Shown here piece by piece: positions 7,423 to 16,087 of a stretch of DNA of 44,462 bases. How positions within the stretch are numbered: position 1 is the first letter of the stretch; each line of letters begins with the position of its first letter. The position numbers and the translations under genes were made by a program. The notes beneath the pieces are model-generated. The model was given only the letters and a program-made list of their open reading frames with translations. It had not been told where the DNA came from and did not search any database. Source of the DNA: UCB3 sp964415605 (GTDB lineage: Bacteria > Chloroflexota > Anaerolineae > Epilineales > Epilineaceae); assembly GCA_964415605.1 (NCBI GenBank), contig CAYQBA010000015.1, positions 1 through 44,462 of the forward strand. Direction: 5' to 3'.

Positions 7423-10400
7423 GGCGGGGCGGCAATGGATGCCTGGGCGGGATGCCGGCGGCGTCCCGCCAGGCGCCGGGCCCGCGCACGACATCGGCGT
7501 GCTCGACCGCGACCAAGGGCAGGATGGCCCACGCGCGCGTGGCGGGCGGCGGCGCCGCCGTCGTCGGCGCGGGGGTTCTGACCGCCGTCGGGCCGGCCGT
7601 CGGCGTCGGCGCGCCCGGCGGAGCCGTGGTGGGCGTCGCCTCGGCGGTCGGGCCGGCGGGCGCGTCACGCCGCACCGCGTAGAGATAGGCCGTGTAGCGC
7701 CCGTCGATGACGATCCGGTTGCCGTCCCGTTCGACCTCGACCGCGCGCGGGATCCCGTGGATGTCGAGCGGGCGGGCCGACGTGACCGGCGGCCCCTTCA
7801 GCGCGATCACCGCCTCCACCGGCTCGAGGAGCAGCGGCGGCCCGCCGACGGCCTCGAGGCGCGCGCCGTCGGCGCTGTAGCGCGCGCCGGTCTGCCGGTC
7901 GCGCGCCAGGGCCGTCACGAGGATGTGTCGCGACCGCTCGAGCGGCTCGGCGTCGAGCGCCGTCAGGATGAGGCTGACGAACGCCGTCCGGACGTCGACG
8001 ACGGCCGCCGGGAGGTCGAACACGCGGCCGCCCGCGAAGCCGATGACCGCCTGCGTGCGCGCCGCCGCGACCGTGACCACCCGCCGCCCGGGATCCCACG
8101 CCAGCTCGCCCGTCGTGCTGCGGATCCGGCCGGTCGCGCCGTCGCGAAACGCGCCCCAATCGACCCGTTCCGAGAGGCCCGGATCGGGCTGGATCCGCAC
8201 CGACACGCGGCCGATGGCCAACGCCTCCAACGGGGTCGCCAGCCGGTTCGCGGCCGGGTCGTCGCGCCAGCCAAGCCCGACGGGCTGCGACGCGGCGTCG
8301 ACGCCGCCGAAGATGTGGCTCGGCGCGAAACGCATGGCCGCGGCCGCGGCCCCGGTCGCGATGTCGCGTCGCAGCACGCTGCGCGCCAGGGCCGGGAACT
8401 GCCCGATGAAGTGTGGCGTTTCGGTGACGTAGGCGTCCATGTCGTTGGGCCAGCCGCCGCCCATCCGCGGCTGGCTCGCCGAGAAGTGGGTGCTGGCATC
8501 CCAGCCCTGGAGACCCAGGCCGTAGAACGCGACGAGCGGCGCGATCTCCGCCTTCCATTCGTTGGGCGGGCTCTGGGTCCACTCCGACAGCATGAACGGG
8601 CGGTCCTCCACCTGCTCCATGCCCGCGCCAAGGATGCCGCCGCCCGGCGTGGCCAGGTGCGAAGCCGCGCGCACCGCCCCGGCGGCCACGCGGTGCGGCG
8701 ACTGGCTCGCCTCGGCGTGTCCGCCGAAGTAGCGATGGCGGTCGATCAAGTCGGCCGCCGTGTCGGTGTAGACGTTCGCCAGGCTCGCGGCCGGCCCGCC
8801 GGCCTGCCACGCCGTGCTCACCGTCACGCCCCGGAAGCCGAGCTCGCGCAGCCGGGCCACGCGCTCGGCGAAGTAGGCGTGTTGCCGCGCCGCCAGGAAC
8901 GCGATGAAGTCGCCCATCCGCCGCCGCTCCGCCTTGTTCTGCGACGGGCCATCGGCCTGCATTTCCCAGGCCCCGTAGATCGGCATCCTGCGGTTGCCGA
9001 GCCCGTCGCCCGGCCGGCTGCCCCGGTCCGCCGGCCCCCAGGCCCCGAGCAGCGCTCCATCGTCGCCGTAGCGGTCGCGCAGCCAGTCCGCCCACATGCC
9101 CTGCAATGCCGCCTGGTGGCGGTCCAGCGACCGGTCCCCGTCGCGGCCGGCGGCGATGGGGTTGAGCGGGTAGTGCCAGAAGATGCTGTCCTCGTTGTGG
9201 ATCTCGACGATCGCCAGGGCTGGATCGTCGACATAACGCAGGCCGGTGTAGGGGTTGCGGTGCGTCAGCAGCGCTGAGAGCCACGCCCACTCGGCCGCTT
9301 GCAGGCCCGGCATGACGTTGACGAAGCCAGCGGTGTGCTTGCCCCGCGTGCCCGCCGGCAGGTTCCAGGCCGTCGCATCCGGCAGCTCGGCGTACAGATC
9401 GGGCGGGTAGCCGTCGTCCGCCGTGAGCACGTGCGGGTAGAACGGCGACCACTGCATGTAGATGCCGTTGGCCTTGAGCGCGGCGAACCAGCGGTCGAGC
9501 CGATCGAGGCGCTGGGGATCGAGCGAGCGCGCTCCCGTGGCGGGGTCGCGCGCCAGGACGCCGAGAAGATCTTGCACCGGGTGCAGCCGCACGAGGTTGA
9601 TCCCCTGGCGGGCATACCAGCGCGCCTGGCGTTCGATGACCGCCTGCGAACCGCCGATGCCGGCGTTCACGCCCCAGAACACGGCGGGCGTCCCGTCGGC
9701 GAAGCGCAGGCCCGCGCCGTCGCGACCGACCGGCCCGTGCGCGCCCGCCGGCCGGGGCACGAGATCGCCCGCGTCGGTTGCCGACCGCGGGTCGAACGGG
9801 TCGTCGGCCGGGATCAGCGGGAACCAGTCGGCCGGGCCCGGGTTCGCGGGTACGTCGCCGGGGCGCAGGGCGCCCGATGGGTTCCAGTCGCCGGCCGCCA
9901 CGGCGACGACGTCGAGGCCGCCGTGCACCTCGCGACCGCCCTGCCGCGCCGGGTGACCGGCCAGCCCGATGACGATGGTGTGGCGGCCGGCGGTCAGGTC
10001 GAGCGTCGCCGCGCGGTACCACGCGAGGAAGCGGATGTCGATCCGCCCCGCCGTGAGCAGGTTAAGGTGCTCACGGCGGTCGCTCTCGGTGTCGACGTCG
10101 ATGCGCGGTCCGCCGTCGAGCCGGTGCCACATCCGGACGGTATGGCTGCTCGCCCGCAGCCAGAGCGTATACGACCCGGCCGCCGGCGCGTCGACGCGGT
10201 ACTCGGCCTCCACCTCGCGACCGTCGTTGGCATAGTGGGCCAGCCAGTCGCCGTCGCGCGCACCCGGCTCGCCCGGCGACAGCAGGTCGCGCCGGATGCC
10301 GTCGCAGCAGTACCAGCCGTGGCGGTTGAACGTCGTGCGCGCGGCGGCTTCGCCCTCGATCCAGACCACCACCGGCCCGGTGGCGGGCTGCGCCAACGTC

Positions 10401-10504
10401 CGAACCGGTGCCTCCCCGCCCGCGGCGAGGGCGAGGCCGCCGATGGCGACGGCGATGCCGGCGGCTGCGCGGGCGCGGCGCGGATGCGTGGCGGCGAGCG
10501 GCAT
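7394..10504 (-). CDS. Secreted GH5/clan GH-A-like glycoside hydrolase with carbohydrate-binding-like N-terminus and Thr/Pro stalk
   Basis: 1036 aa from the ATG at 10504; it opens with a signal peptide (MPLAATHPRRARAAAG then a hydrophobic run). Residues ~40-190 look like a CBM6/35-type sandwich (VVVWIEGEAAARTTF, WLRASSHTVRMWHRLDGG). The barrel follows: WGVNAGIGG, INLVRLHPVQD, the acid/base Glu in EIHNED near residue 433 and a nucleophile-like Glu in LSEWTQ near 637. This order fits clan GH-A enzymes acting on beta-glycans; the exact family and substrate are not readable. A beta-sandwich region, a Thr/Pro stalk and a tail containing ILPLVAVEH end the protein. It has its own promoter (10549-10577) and overlaps the HzsA-like gene tail to tail. 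Confidence 0.8.
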   Translation of the reverse strand: MPLAATHPRRARAAAGIAVAIGGLALAAGGEAPVRTLAQPATGPVVVWIEGEAAARTTFNRHGWYCCDGIRRDLLSPGEPGARDGDWLAHYANDGREVEAEYRVDAPAAGSYTLWLRASSHTVRMWHRLDGGPRIDVDTESDRREHLNLLTAGRIDIRFLAWYRAATLDLTAGRHTIVIGLAGHPARQGGREVHGGLDVVAVAAGDWNPSGALRPGDVPANPGPADWFPLIPADDPFDPRSATDAGDLVPRPAGAHGPVGRDGAGLRFADGTPAVFWGVNAGIGGSQAVIERQARWYARQGINLVRLHPVQDLLGVLARDPATGARSLDPQRLDRLDRWFAALKANGIYMQWSPFYPHVLTADDGYPPDLYAELPDATAWNLPAGTRGKHTAGFVNVMPGLQAAEWAWLSALLTHRNPYTGLRYVDDPALAIVEIHNEDSIFWHYPLNPIAAGRDGDRSLDRHQAALQGMWADWLRDRYGDDGALLGAWGPADRGSRPGDGLGNRRMPIYGAWEMQADGPSQNKAERRRMGDFIAFLAARQHAYFAERVARLRELGFRGVTVSTAWQAGGPAASLANVYTDTAADLIDRHRYFGGHAEASQSPHRVAAGAVRAASHLATPGGGILGAGMEQVEDRPFMLSEWTQSPPNEWKAEIAPLVAFYGLGLQGWDASTHFSASQPRMGGGWPNDMDAYVTETPHFIGQFPALARSVLRRDIATGAAAAAMRFAPSHIFGGVDAASQPVGLGWRDDPAANRLATPLEALAIGRVSVRIQPDPGLSERVDWGAFRDGATGRIRSTTGELAWDPGRRVVTVAAARTQAVIGFAGGRVFDLPAAVVDVRTAFVSLILTALDAEPLERSRHILVTALARDRQTGARYSADGARLEAVGGPPLLLEPVEAVIALKGPPVTSARPLDIHGIPRAVEVERDGNRIVIDGRYTAYLYAVRRDAPAGPTAEATPTTAPPGAPTPTAGPTAVRTPAPTTAAPPPATRAWAILPLVAVEHADVVRGPGAWRDAAGIPPRHPLPPRLTARTRPSP

Positions 10505-10548
10505 GGCGGGCTCCGGGGGCGAACGGCGGGCAGCGGCGACTCGGGCCG

Positions 10549-10577
10549 AGTCTACCATGCCGTGGATGCCCCGTCGA
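10549..10577 (-). promoter_or_regulatory. Promoter of the glycoside hydrolase gene
   Basis: On the minus strand, TCGACG (10577-10572), 17 nt, TAGACT (10554-10549). Predicted start of transcription is near 10542, leaving a leader of about 38 nt before ATG 10504. The spacing equals that of the other promoters in this window. Confidence 0.55.
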
Positions 10578-10595
10578 CCGCGGCGGTGCCCGCCC

Positions 10596-11192
10596 TCAGA
10601 GCGGCTTGAACTGCTCGAACGGCTGCAGACAGGCGTGGCAGTACAGGATCACCCGGCAGATCGTCGGCCCAAACGGGTTGGCCACGGTCGTGTCGGTGGA
10701 GCCGCAGAACGGACAGGCGACCGGCGCGTCGGGCGCGGTGACGGCGGTCGCCTCCGCGATTCCCTCCGCCAGGTCGAACCCGCCGGAGCAGGTGTCCGGT
10801 GGCCCGGAACCCGCCGAGGCGGGCGCCGTCGCGGTCAACTCGACATCAGCCCGGAAGGCCCGCCGTGCGGGCGGCGGAGGCGCCAGGCCGATCGACCGCA
10901 TCCGCGCGCGGGCGGCCGGGGCGATCCGGTCGCTCGTCCACGGTGGATCGAGCACGACGGGCACGTCGACCTCGGACGCGCCCAGGGCCCGCACCCGGTC
11001 CGCGATCTCCGCGCGCATGACGTGGAGGGCCGGGCAACCCGTGAACGTCGGGGTGATCGCCACCGTCACGCGATCGCCGTCTACCATCACCGACTGCACG
11101 ATGCCGAGCTCGACCACCGAGACCACCGGGATCTCGGGGTCCTTGACGTCGTCGAGCGCGGCCCACACGGCGCCAGGCGTGATCGTCGACAT
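10596..11192 (-). CDS. paaD: PaaD, iron-sulfur assembly-type (MIP18/DUF59) protein of the phenylacetyl-CoA epoxidase cluster
   Basis: 198 aa. ATG 11192 lies behind GGAGGT (11202-11197), in the 13-bp gap after paaC; the longer upstream frame overlaps paaC and is not used. The N-terminal MIP18/DUF59 domain is clear (VWAALDDVKDPEIPVVSVVE, then ITPTFTGCPA). The C-terminus is a zinc-ribbon-like segment, CPFCGS...CHAC, as in PaaD/PaaJ. PaaD is known to be needed to mature the PaaABC(E) oxygenase, probably by Fe-S cluster delivery to the reductase. It is the last gene of the TetR-paaABCD operon. No paaE reductase and no paaK ligase lie in the window. Confidence 0.92.
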   Translation of the reverse strand: MSTITPGAVWAALDDVKDPEIPVVSVVELGIVQSVMVDGDRVTVAITPTFTGCPALHVMRAEIADRVRALGASEVDVPVVLDPPWTSDRIAPAARARMRSIGLAPPPPARRAFRADVELTATAPASAGSGPPDTCSGGFDLAEGIAEATAVTAPDAPVACPFCGSTDTTVANPFGPTICRVILYCHACLQPFEQFKPL

Positions 11193-11205
11193 GCCGACCT
11201 CCTTG

Positions 11206-12051
11206 CTACCAGACGGCTTCCGGATCCGATCGGTAGAGCCCTTGCATCGCGTCGAGAAGTGGCGCGAGATGCTCGGTGTGCGCGCCACGCCGCCCGCCCT
11301 CGACCGCCGGCACCGTGGGCCGCCAGCCGCCGCCTTCCGGCTCGGCCGGGGGCTTGAGCCCCGCTGCCTGGAGAAACGGCACCACCGCGGCCAGCCAGCC
11401 GTCCCGCAGCGCGGAGGACGGCGGGACCAGCCCGCGCGCCACGAGCGCCGCCTCGCCGTCGGCCGGCTCGAACAGGCCGAGCGCGAACGGGAACAGCTCG
11501 TCGAGCGCGCGCTGCAGCCGGCCCTGGCTGTCGGGGTTGGCGCGCCCCAGCCGCTCGACGTACGCCCGGCCGTGGAGGATGTGGTACTTCTCCTCCTGGC
11601 GGAGCTTGGCGGCGGCCTCGGCCAGCGGCGGCCACGGGCTCGCCGCCAGCGCGCCGTAGCGGATCGTCTCGGCGACGTCGAACAGGTACTGCCGCATCAG
11701 GCTGAACGCATAGTCGCCGCGCGGCAGCTCGACGAGCCGTGCGTTGCGCCAGTCTGGCGCGTCGCGGAGGAACGCGATCGCATCCGGCGCCGGCTCGCCG
11801 CAGTGCTGGTGGAGCACCGCGTACCACACCTGCGCGTGGCCCAGCTCGTCCTGTGCCATGCTGCTGAACGCGATGTCCTCCTCGAGGATCGGCCCGAGGC
11901 CAGTCCACTCCGAGTCGCGATGGCCGAGGAGCATCTCGTCGTCGCCCATGGCGTACAGGTAGGCGCGCAAGGCTGCGCGCGTCTCGTCGTCCACCGTTGT
12001 TGCGCCGCTCGCCAGCGCCATGGCGGGGTTGGCTGGCACCGTCGGGGTCAC
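11206..12051 (-). CDS. paaC: PaaC, structural subunit of 1,2-phenylacetyl-CoA epoxidase
   Basis: 281 aa. The GTG at 12051 overlaps the paaB stop as GTGA and has GGGAGGT just upstream, so translation is coupled; an in-frame ATG at 12021 is a poorer alternative. The ferritin-like fold is visible: ALRAYLYAMGDDEMLLGHRD near residue 27, then DIAFSSMAQDELGHAQVWY, and QEEKYHILHGRAY. PaaC pairs with PaaA in the epoxidase heterohexamer and is not thought to carry the catalytic diiron site. Some acidic and His residues of a diiron pattern (DELGH, EEKYH) are nevertheless kept. E. coli PaaC is about 30 residues shorter. Confidence 0.92.
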   Translation of the reverse strand: MTPTVPANPAMALASGATTVDDETRAALRAYLYAMGDDEMLLGHRDSEWTGLGPILEEDIAFSSMAQDELGHAQVWYAVLHQHCGEPAPDAIAFLRDAPDWRNARLVELPRGDYAFSLMRQYLFDVAETIRYGALAASPWPPLAEAAAKLRQEEKYHILHGRAYVERLGRANPDSQGRLQRALDELFPFALGLFEPADGEAALVARGLVPPSSALRDGWLAAVVPFLQAAGLKPPAEPEGGGWRPTVPAVEGGRRGAHTEHLAPLLDAMQGLYRSDPEAVW

Positions 12052-12578
12052 CCCGCACCTCCCTTGCCGCGGATCACCTGGTCGGCCGCGTGGAGGACCG
12101 AGTCGACATGGTGGTCGTCGTCGTCCGTGGCCGCCCCGGCCGTGCCGCCGGCGTGCCCGTGGATCTTGTGCTTGCGCAGGCCGTGGAAGCCGCCGGGCTC
12201 GCGGTACATCTTGTCGGTGGTATGGACGAAGACGTCGGCGTCGGCATAGTCCGTGGCGTGGATGCACGCGGCCGGCACGACCCACAGGTTGACGCAGTCG
12301 CCGCGCCGCGCGTAGGCCTCCTTGGCCAGGACCAGCGCGACCTCGGCGTCGGGGGCGTGCAGCGAGCCGACGTGCCGGTGGTGCTCGCCGCGATGCTCCT
12401 GTTGGAAGACCTCCCAGACCGTCCATTCGGTGTCCGCATCGGCGTGGCCGGGATCGTGCTGGCGCGCGAAGCCCAGGCGCTGGTGGTACGGGTCGAAGTG
12501 CCATTCGCGCGTGTAGCTCGGCATGTCGCCGCCGAGCGCGCGGACCTCGGGCGATGGGTCGTTGGGGTCGCCGTACAC
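12048..12578 (-). CDS. paaB: PaaB, small subunit of 1,2-phenylacetyl-CoA epoxidase
   Basis: 176 aa from a GTG one base after the paaA stop codon; MPSYTREW at 12524 is an alternative start. Neither has a clear Shine-Dalgarno, so coupling to paaA is likely. The PaaB core is EWTVWEVFQQEHRGEHHRHV and SLHAPDAEVALVLAKEAYAR, followed by LWVVPAACIHAT. PaaB bridges PaaAC dimers in the complex. The protein is longer than the ~95-aa E. coli PaaB: an N-terminal extension (YHQRLGFARQHDPGHADADT) and a His/Asp-rich C-terminal stretch (AATDDDDHHVDSVLHAAD) are extra. Confidence 0.9.
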   Translation of the reverse strand: MYGDPNDPSPEVRALGGDMPSYTREWHFDPYHQRLGFARQHDPGHADADTEWTVWEVFQQEHRGEHHRHVGSLHAPDAEVALVLAKEAYARRGDCVNLWVVPAACIHATDYADADVFVHTTDKMYREPGGFHGLRKHKIHGHAGGTAGAATDDDDHHVDSVLHAADQVIRGKGGAG

Positions 12579-12579
12579 G

Positions 12580-13518
12580 TCACGCCGCCCGCGGGAGCAG
12601 GTCCCGCTTCTCGAGCGCGGTGCGGAGCCACGAGCCCTCCTCGTACGCCAGCCGCCGCAGCGCGAGGCGCTCGCGGTTCATCGGCCCGTCGCCGTTGATC
12701 ACGCGGAAGAACTCGTCCCAATCGGGCTGGGTGATGACGTACTCGCCGGTGCCGGGCTCGCGCCGGAGACCTTTGTCGGGGATCTCGAGGCCCAGCTCCT
12801 CGATCTTCGGGACGAACTTCTGGAGCCAGATCTGGCGCTGCTCATCGTTGGTCTTGGGCTTGACGCCCCAGCGCTGCAGGACCTCGGTGTGGACGCTCTG
12901 CCGGTCTGGCGGGCCGAAGAACATCATCGTCGGCCACCACCAGCGGTTGAACGCCGCCTGGCACATGGCGCGCTGGGCCGGCGTTCCGGTGGCGAGGGTC
13001 ACGACCAGGTCGTAGCCCTGCTTGAGGTGGAACGCCTCCTCGTAGGTGATCCGCTTCAGCGCGCGGCCGTACGGGCCGTAGGACCCGGTCTGCATGATCG
13101 TCTGGTTGACGATCGCCGCACCGTCGATCAGCCAGCCGACCATCGCGATGTCCGCCCACGTCTCGCACGGATAGTTGAAGACGTTGGAGTACTTGCTCGT
13201 CCCGTTGATGAGCTCTTCGATCATCTCGACGCGCGGCTTGCCCAGCGTCTCGGCCGCCATGTACAGCAGCTGGGCGTGGCCGACCTCGTCCTGCACCTTG
13301 GCGATGAGCGCCATCTTGCGCTTGAAGCCCGGGGCGTACGGGATCCACTGCCCTTCGGGCAGGGCGCCCATGAGCTCGCTGTTGGCGTGCTGCTGGATCA
13401 GCCGCGTCAGCTGCTGCCGGTAGCGGTCCGGCATCCAGTCCCCCGGCTCGATCTTCTCGCCGCGCGCGATGCGGGCTTCGAACAGCTGGAGCTGGGCTTC
13501 GTCGCTCGTCGTGGTCAT
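12580..13518 (-). CDS. paaA: PaaA, catalytic subunit of 1,2-phenylacetyl-CoA epoxidase
   Basis: 312 aa. ATG 13518 overlaps the TetR stop as ATGA and has CCAGGAG at about 10 nt. The sequence tracks E. coli PaaA throughout: EPGDWMPDRYRQQLTRLIQQ, then LPEGQWI, KVQDEVGHAQLLYMAAETLG, NYPCETWADIAM, then YEEAFHLKQGYD and RWWWPTMMFFGPPD. The DEVGH and EEAFH motifs supply diiron ligands. With PaaC and PaaB it turns phenylacetyl-CoA into the 1,2-epoxide using O2 and electrons from PaaE, the first oxygenation of aerobic phenylacetate breakdown. First enzyme gene of the operon. Confidence 0.95.
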   Translation of the reverse strand: MTTTSDEAQLQLFEARIARGEKIEPGDWMPDRYRQQLTRLIQQHANSELMGALPEGQWIPYAPGFKRKMALIAKVQDEVGHAQLLYMAAETLGKPRVEMIEELINGTSKYSNVFNYPCETWADIAMVGWLIDGAAIVNQTIMQTGSYGPYGRALKRITYEEAFHLKQGYDLVVTLATGTPAQRAMCQAAFNRWWWPTMMFFGPPDRQSVHTEVLQRWGVKPKTNDEQRQIWLQKFVPKIEELGLEIPDKGLRREPGTGEYVITQPDWDEFFRVINGDGPMNRERLALRRLAYEEGSWLRTALEKRDLLPRAA

Positions 13519-14165
13519 CGGGTGTCACTCCTGGGGTCGAGGCTGGGTGGGGCGGTGGGCGGCGGCGCGTGGGCCGACGTGGCGCCCGCGGCGGGCGGCC
13601 GGCTGGCAAGACCGCCGAGCAGAACGGCGCAGAACGCGTCGGCCAGGCTGTCGGGATCGAGGGCGCCAGCGGGGTCGTACCACTGCGGGATCCAGTTGCA
13701 CGCCGACAGGCACAGGCGCGCGGTGAGCCGCACGTCGACCGCGGCGAACGCACCGGACGCGACCCCGTCGGCCACGATGCCGCGCCACACCGCCTCGTAG
13801 GCGTCGCGCCGGGCAAGGACCTCGGCCAGGCGCGGCGCCGGCAGATGATGCCAGTCGTGGAAGTAGACCTTGGCCGCGGGGAGGTTGGCCGCGATGACGC
13901 CGATGTGGGCGCGCATGGCCGCCCGCAGCCGCGTCTCCGGCGCGCCGTCGGCCGGCACGCGGCGGATGGCGGCTTCGAACTCGTCGGCGGCGCGCAGCAC
14001 GATGGCCTCGAGGACGGCCTCCTTGCCCGAGATGTGGGCGTAGAGGCTGCCCGCCTGCAACTCGACGGCACCCGCCACCTGGCGCATGGTCGTGGCGTGA
14101 TAGCCGCGGTGGCTGAACAGACGTTCCGCGGCCGACGTGATCTCGAGCAACCGGGTGTTGTCCAC
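13515..14165 (-). CDS. TetR-family regulator, probable PaaR-type repressor of the paa operon
   Basis: 216 aa. The GTG at 14165 follows AGGGAG at good spacing. Residues 5-50 are a TetR helix-turn-helix (LEITSAAERLFSHRGYHATT, AGSLYAHISGKEAVLEAIVL). The C-terminal part is a ligand-binding helical domain with FHDWHHLPAP, common in acyl-CoA-responsive TetR regulators. It ends in a Pro/Ala-rich tail. Its stop overlaps the paaA start (ATGA), so it is the first gene of the operon it presumably controls. A strong promoter with a dyad at the predicted start point lies just upstream. Phenylacetyl-CoA as inducer is an inference from context. Confidence 0.85.
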   Translation of the reverse strand: MDNTRLLEITSAAERLFSHRGYHATTMRQVAGAVELQAGSLYAHISGKEAVLEAIVLRAADEFEAAIRRVPADGAPETRLRAAMRAHIGVIAANLPAAKVYFHDWHHLPAPRLAEVLARRDAYEAVWRGIVADGVASGAFAAVDVRLTARLCLSACNWIPQWYDPAGALDPDSLADAFCAVLLGGLASRPPAAGATSAHAPPPTAPPSLDPRSDTR

Positions 14166-14185
14166 GGGGGCTCCCTGGCGGAAAA

Positions 14186-14202
14186 CGAACGCTTGTTAGC
14201 GT
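14186..14202. promoter_or_regulatory. Possible TetR operator at the paa promoter
   Basis: CGAACGCTTGTTAGCGT contains ACGC (14189-14192) and GCGT (14199-14202) as inverted half-sites six bases apart. It sits over the predicted transcription start of the TetR-paaABCD promoter, where a repressor would block initiation. The dyad is short and imperfect beyond four base pairs. Confidence 0.45.
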
Positions 14203-14205
14203 CAG

Positions 14206-14234
14206 AGTATATGACCCTGACCCATGCCCGTCAA
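14206..14234 (-). promoter_or_regulatory. Strong sigma70-type promoter of TetR-paaABCD
   Basis: Minus strand: TTGACG (14234-14229), exactly 17 nt, TATACT (14211-14206). Both hexamers differ from consensus at one position. Predicted start of transcription near 14199, about 35 nt before the GTG at 14165. Confidence 0.75.
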
Positions 14235-14368
14235 ACGAATGGGCCCAGTGCGGGCTGCAGCGCGCACCCCGGGCCATCGTACAACGATCCGCGTGGGGCC
14301 AGGGTCTGGCGCCGGGCTTCCCGCTTGTGAGGCGCGGCCGGCACCACGCGGTCGGCTCCAGACGCCAA

Positions 14369-14401
14369 GCGGGGGACGAGTGCCCGCCCCTCGTCCCCCG
14401 C
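14369..14401 (-). terminator. Hairpin terminator after the propeller lipoprotein gene
   Basis: Perfect 12-bp stem, GCGGGGGACGAG (14369-14380) against CTCGTCCCCCGC (14390-14401), with a 9-nt loop. It lies 58 nt past the lipoprotein stop and upstream of the paa promoter, both on the minus strand. No T-run follows. The rest of the 294-bp gap (14166-14459) shows only the paa promoter and operator. Confidence 0.6.
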
Positions 14402-14459
14402 CTCGCGTCCGTTGATGGGTATCCGACGCGCCGACGCATCGCGCCGCCGGCCGCTCGGC

Positions 14460-15998
14460 TCAGCCGCCGCCGCCACCACCGGCATCGGCCGGCGTGGCCG
14501 CCGCGTCGCCGGCGGCACCTTCGCCCTCCGTCGCCGCGGGCTCGCCCTCGCCCTCCGCCGGCAGCAGCTCGGGGCACTCGTCCTGGGTGACCGCGGTCCG
14601 CAGACCGACGTGCTGGCCGTTTCCATCGCTGGTGATGAAGAGCGCCGTGTCGGCGGTCTTCGAAACGTACGGCATGGCGGGCATCACCGTGGCATCGTCC
14701 CGATTCGGCCCGACGGGCAGCGTCGTGAGCTGCGTGAGGTCGCCGCCCGGGGCGTGCAGCCGCACGGCCTGGCCATCCCAGAGGGTCAGGAAGTGCTCGT
14801 CGTCGCCGAACCCGCGCAGGTAGACCGGCTCGCCGCGGATGCCCAGGAGGCGCGTGAGCTTGGCGCCACCGCCGATCTCCTTGCCGCCCTTCTCGGCGGC
14901 GACGCGGCGGATCTCGGTGTCGGTGAACACCGAGTCGGCCGTCGCGCCCTCGGCCCCGATAAGCGGGGTGTTCATCACGAAGAGCGACTTGCCGTCGGCC
15001 GCCCAGGCCACGTGCGGGGCGGTCGTGTTGCTCATGGTCCGGACGTGGGTCAGCTTGCCGTCGGCCACCGCGAGGAGATCCAGCGTCTTGCGGCCGATCT
15101 GGGCCGTGTTGTCGTCCTGGACCACCGCCAGCTGCGTCGAGTCCGGCGACCACACCATGCTGATCAGGCCGCGGTTGGCGACCAAGGGGGTGCGGCGGAC
15201 GTTGATGCTGGTCTCCACCGTCGGCAGGTCGTGCGTGACAACCGCGTTGCCCGACTTGTCGCGCTCGTAGATCAACAGGCCGTTGTCCTGGGCGTTGAAG
15301 TCGAACACCCGCAGCTCGCCCGCGCTGCCGACGATCGCCGCGACCTTCGAGCCGTCGGGGGACAGCGCGAACGACACCACGCCCTCGGTCTTGATCGGAT
15401 CGTTCACCGGCACCACGGTGAGCGTCTTGTCCTCGATGCTCAGCGTCGAGCCGGCCTCGGGCACCGAGCCCGTGTACAGCTTGGCGTGGGCGTTGCGCAT
15501 GGTCTTCATGTCGACCGCCACCACGAATCGGCTGCCCGTCTGGTCCATCTGAAGATCGACCATGTTCTCCGCGATCCCGGCGCCTTCGGGCGACGGGGTG
15601 CCCGGGATCGCCGTGGCGTACTGCGGGATGGCGTCGATGGGATCCCACGTCGTCAGGATGTGGCGCTCGTTGTACGCGCCGCTGGCTTGCTTGTCCTGGA
15701 CGATGACCGCGCGGTCCGTGCTGCCCCACGACTGCTCTTGCGGCAACGTCGGGGGCTTGTCGGCGGTCAGGTACATCACGCGACCGCCTTCTTGATCCAT
15801 GGCGGCCGCGATGACGCTCTGCCCGTACCACGGCAGGCAGGCGGCGTAGCTGCCCTCGGTCTCGACCAGAACCTCGGTCTTCGGCTCCTCGGCGAACGGG
15901 TTCGGGATGCTGTCGCACCCCGCGGTCAACGGTGCCAGGAGCACGAGCAGCGACAGGTGCCAGGCATGAGCATGCCTTGAGGTGCGGAATGCGGGCAT
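14460..15998 (-). CDS. Beta-propeller (WD40/PD40-like) lipoprotein
   Basis: 512 aa. ATG 15998 follows GGAGGAG at about 8 nt; the frame is open further upstream but has no start with a ribosome site. Residues 1-30 form a lipoprotein signal ending in the lipobox LTAGC, so the mature protein is anchored by Cys and faces outward. The body is a repeated propeller: VVSFALSPDGSKVAAIVGSA, LISMVWSPDSTQLAVVQDD, PHVAWAADGKSLFVMNTP. It ends in an acidic Glu/Gly/Ala tail with six glycines. No enzymatic motif is seen; a binding or scaffold role is likely. It is transcribed alone, divergently from ctaB. Confidence 0.8.
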   Translation of the reverse strand: MPAFRTSRHAHAWHLSLLVLLAPLTAGCDSIPNPFAEEPKTEVLVETEGSYAACLPWYGQSVIAAAMDQEGGRVMYLTADKPPTLPQEQSWGSTDRAVIVQDKQASGAYNERHILTTWDPIDAIPQYATAIPGTPSPEGAGIAENMVDLQMDQTGSRFVVAVDMKTMRNAHAKLYTGSVPEAGSTLSIEDKTLTVVPVNDPIKTEGVVSFALSPDGSKVAAIVGSAGELRVFDFNAQDNGLLIYERDKSGNAVVTHDLPTVETSINVRRTPLVANRGLISMVWSPDSTQLAVVQDDNTAQIGRKTLDLLAVADGKLTHVRTMSNTTAPHVAWAADGKSLFVMNTPLIGAEGATADSVFTDTEIRRVAAEKGGKEIGGGAKLTRLLGIRGEPVYLRGFGDDEHFLTLWDGQAVRLHAPGGDLTQLTTLPVGPNRDDATVMPAMPYVSKTADTALFITSDGNGQHVGLRTAVTQDECPELLPAEGEGEPAATEGEGAAGDAAATPADAGGGGGG

Positions 15999-16058
15999 CA
16001 GCGGGTCTCCTCCTACGGTGTATGTCGGCGCGACGCGTCGGCGACGCGCTTCGGCCGT

Positions 16059-16087
16059 ATTGTATGGAACAAGCCGGGTTGGCACAA
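16059..16087 (-). promoter_or_regulatory. Promoter of the propeller lipoprotein gene
   Basis: Minus strand: TTGTGC (16087-16082), 17 nt, TACAAT (16064-16059). Start of transcription expected near 16052, leader about 54 nt. Confidence 0.6.

Noticed and set aside
4213..7668. 1151-codon minus-strand open frame opposite the HzsA-like gene
   Set aside because: Arg/Pro/Gly-rich shadow translation with no recognisable motif; the plus strand has signal peptide, heme site and ribosome site.
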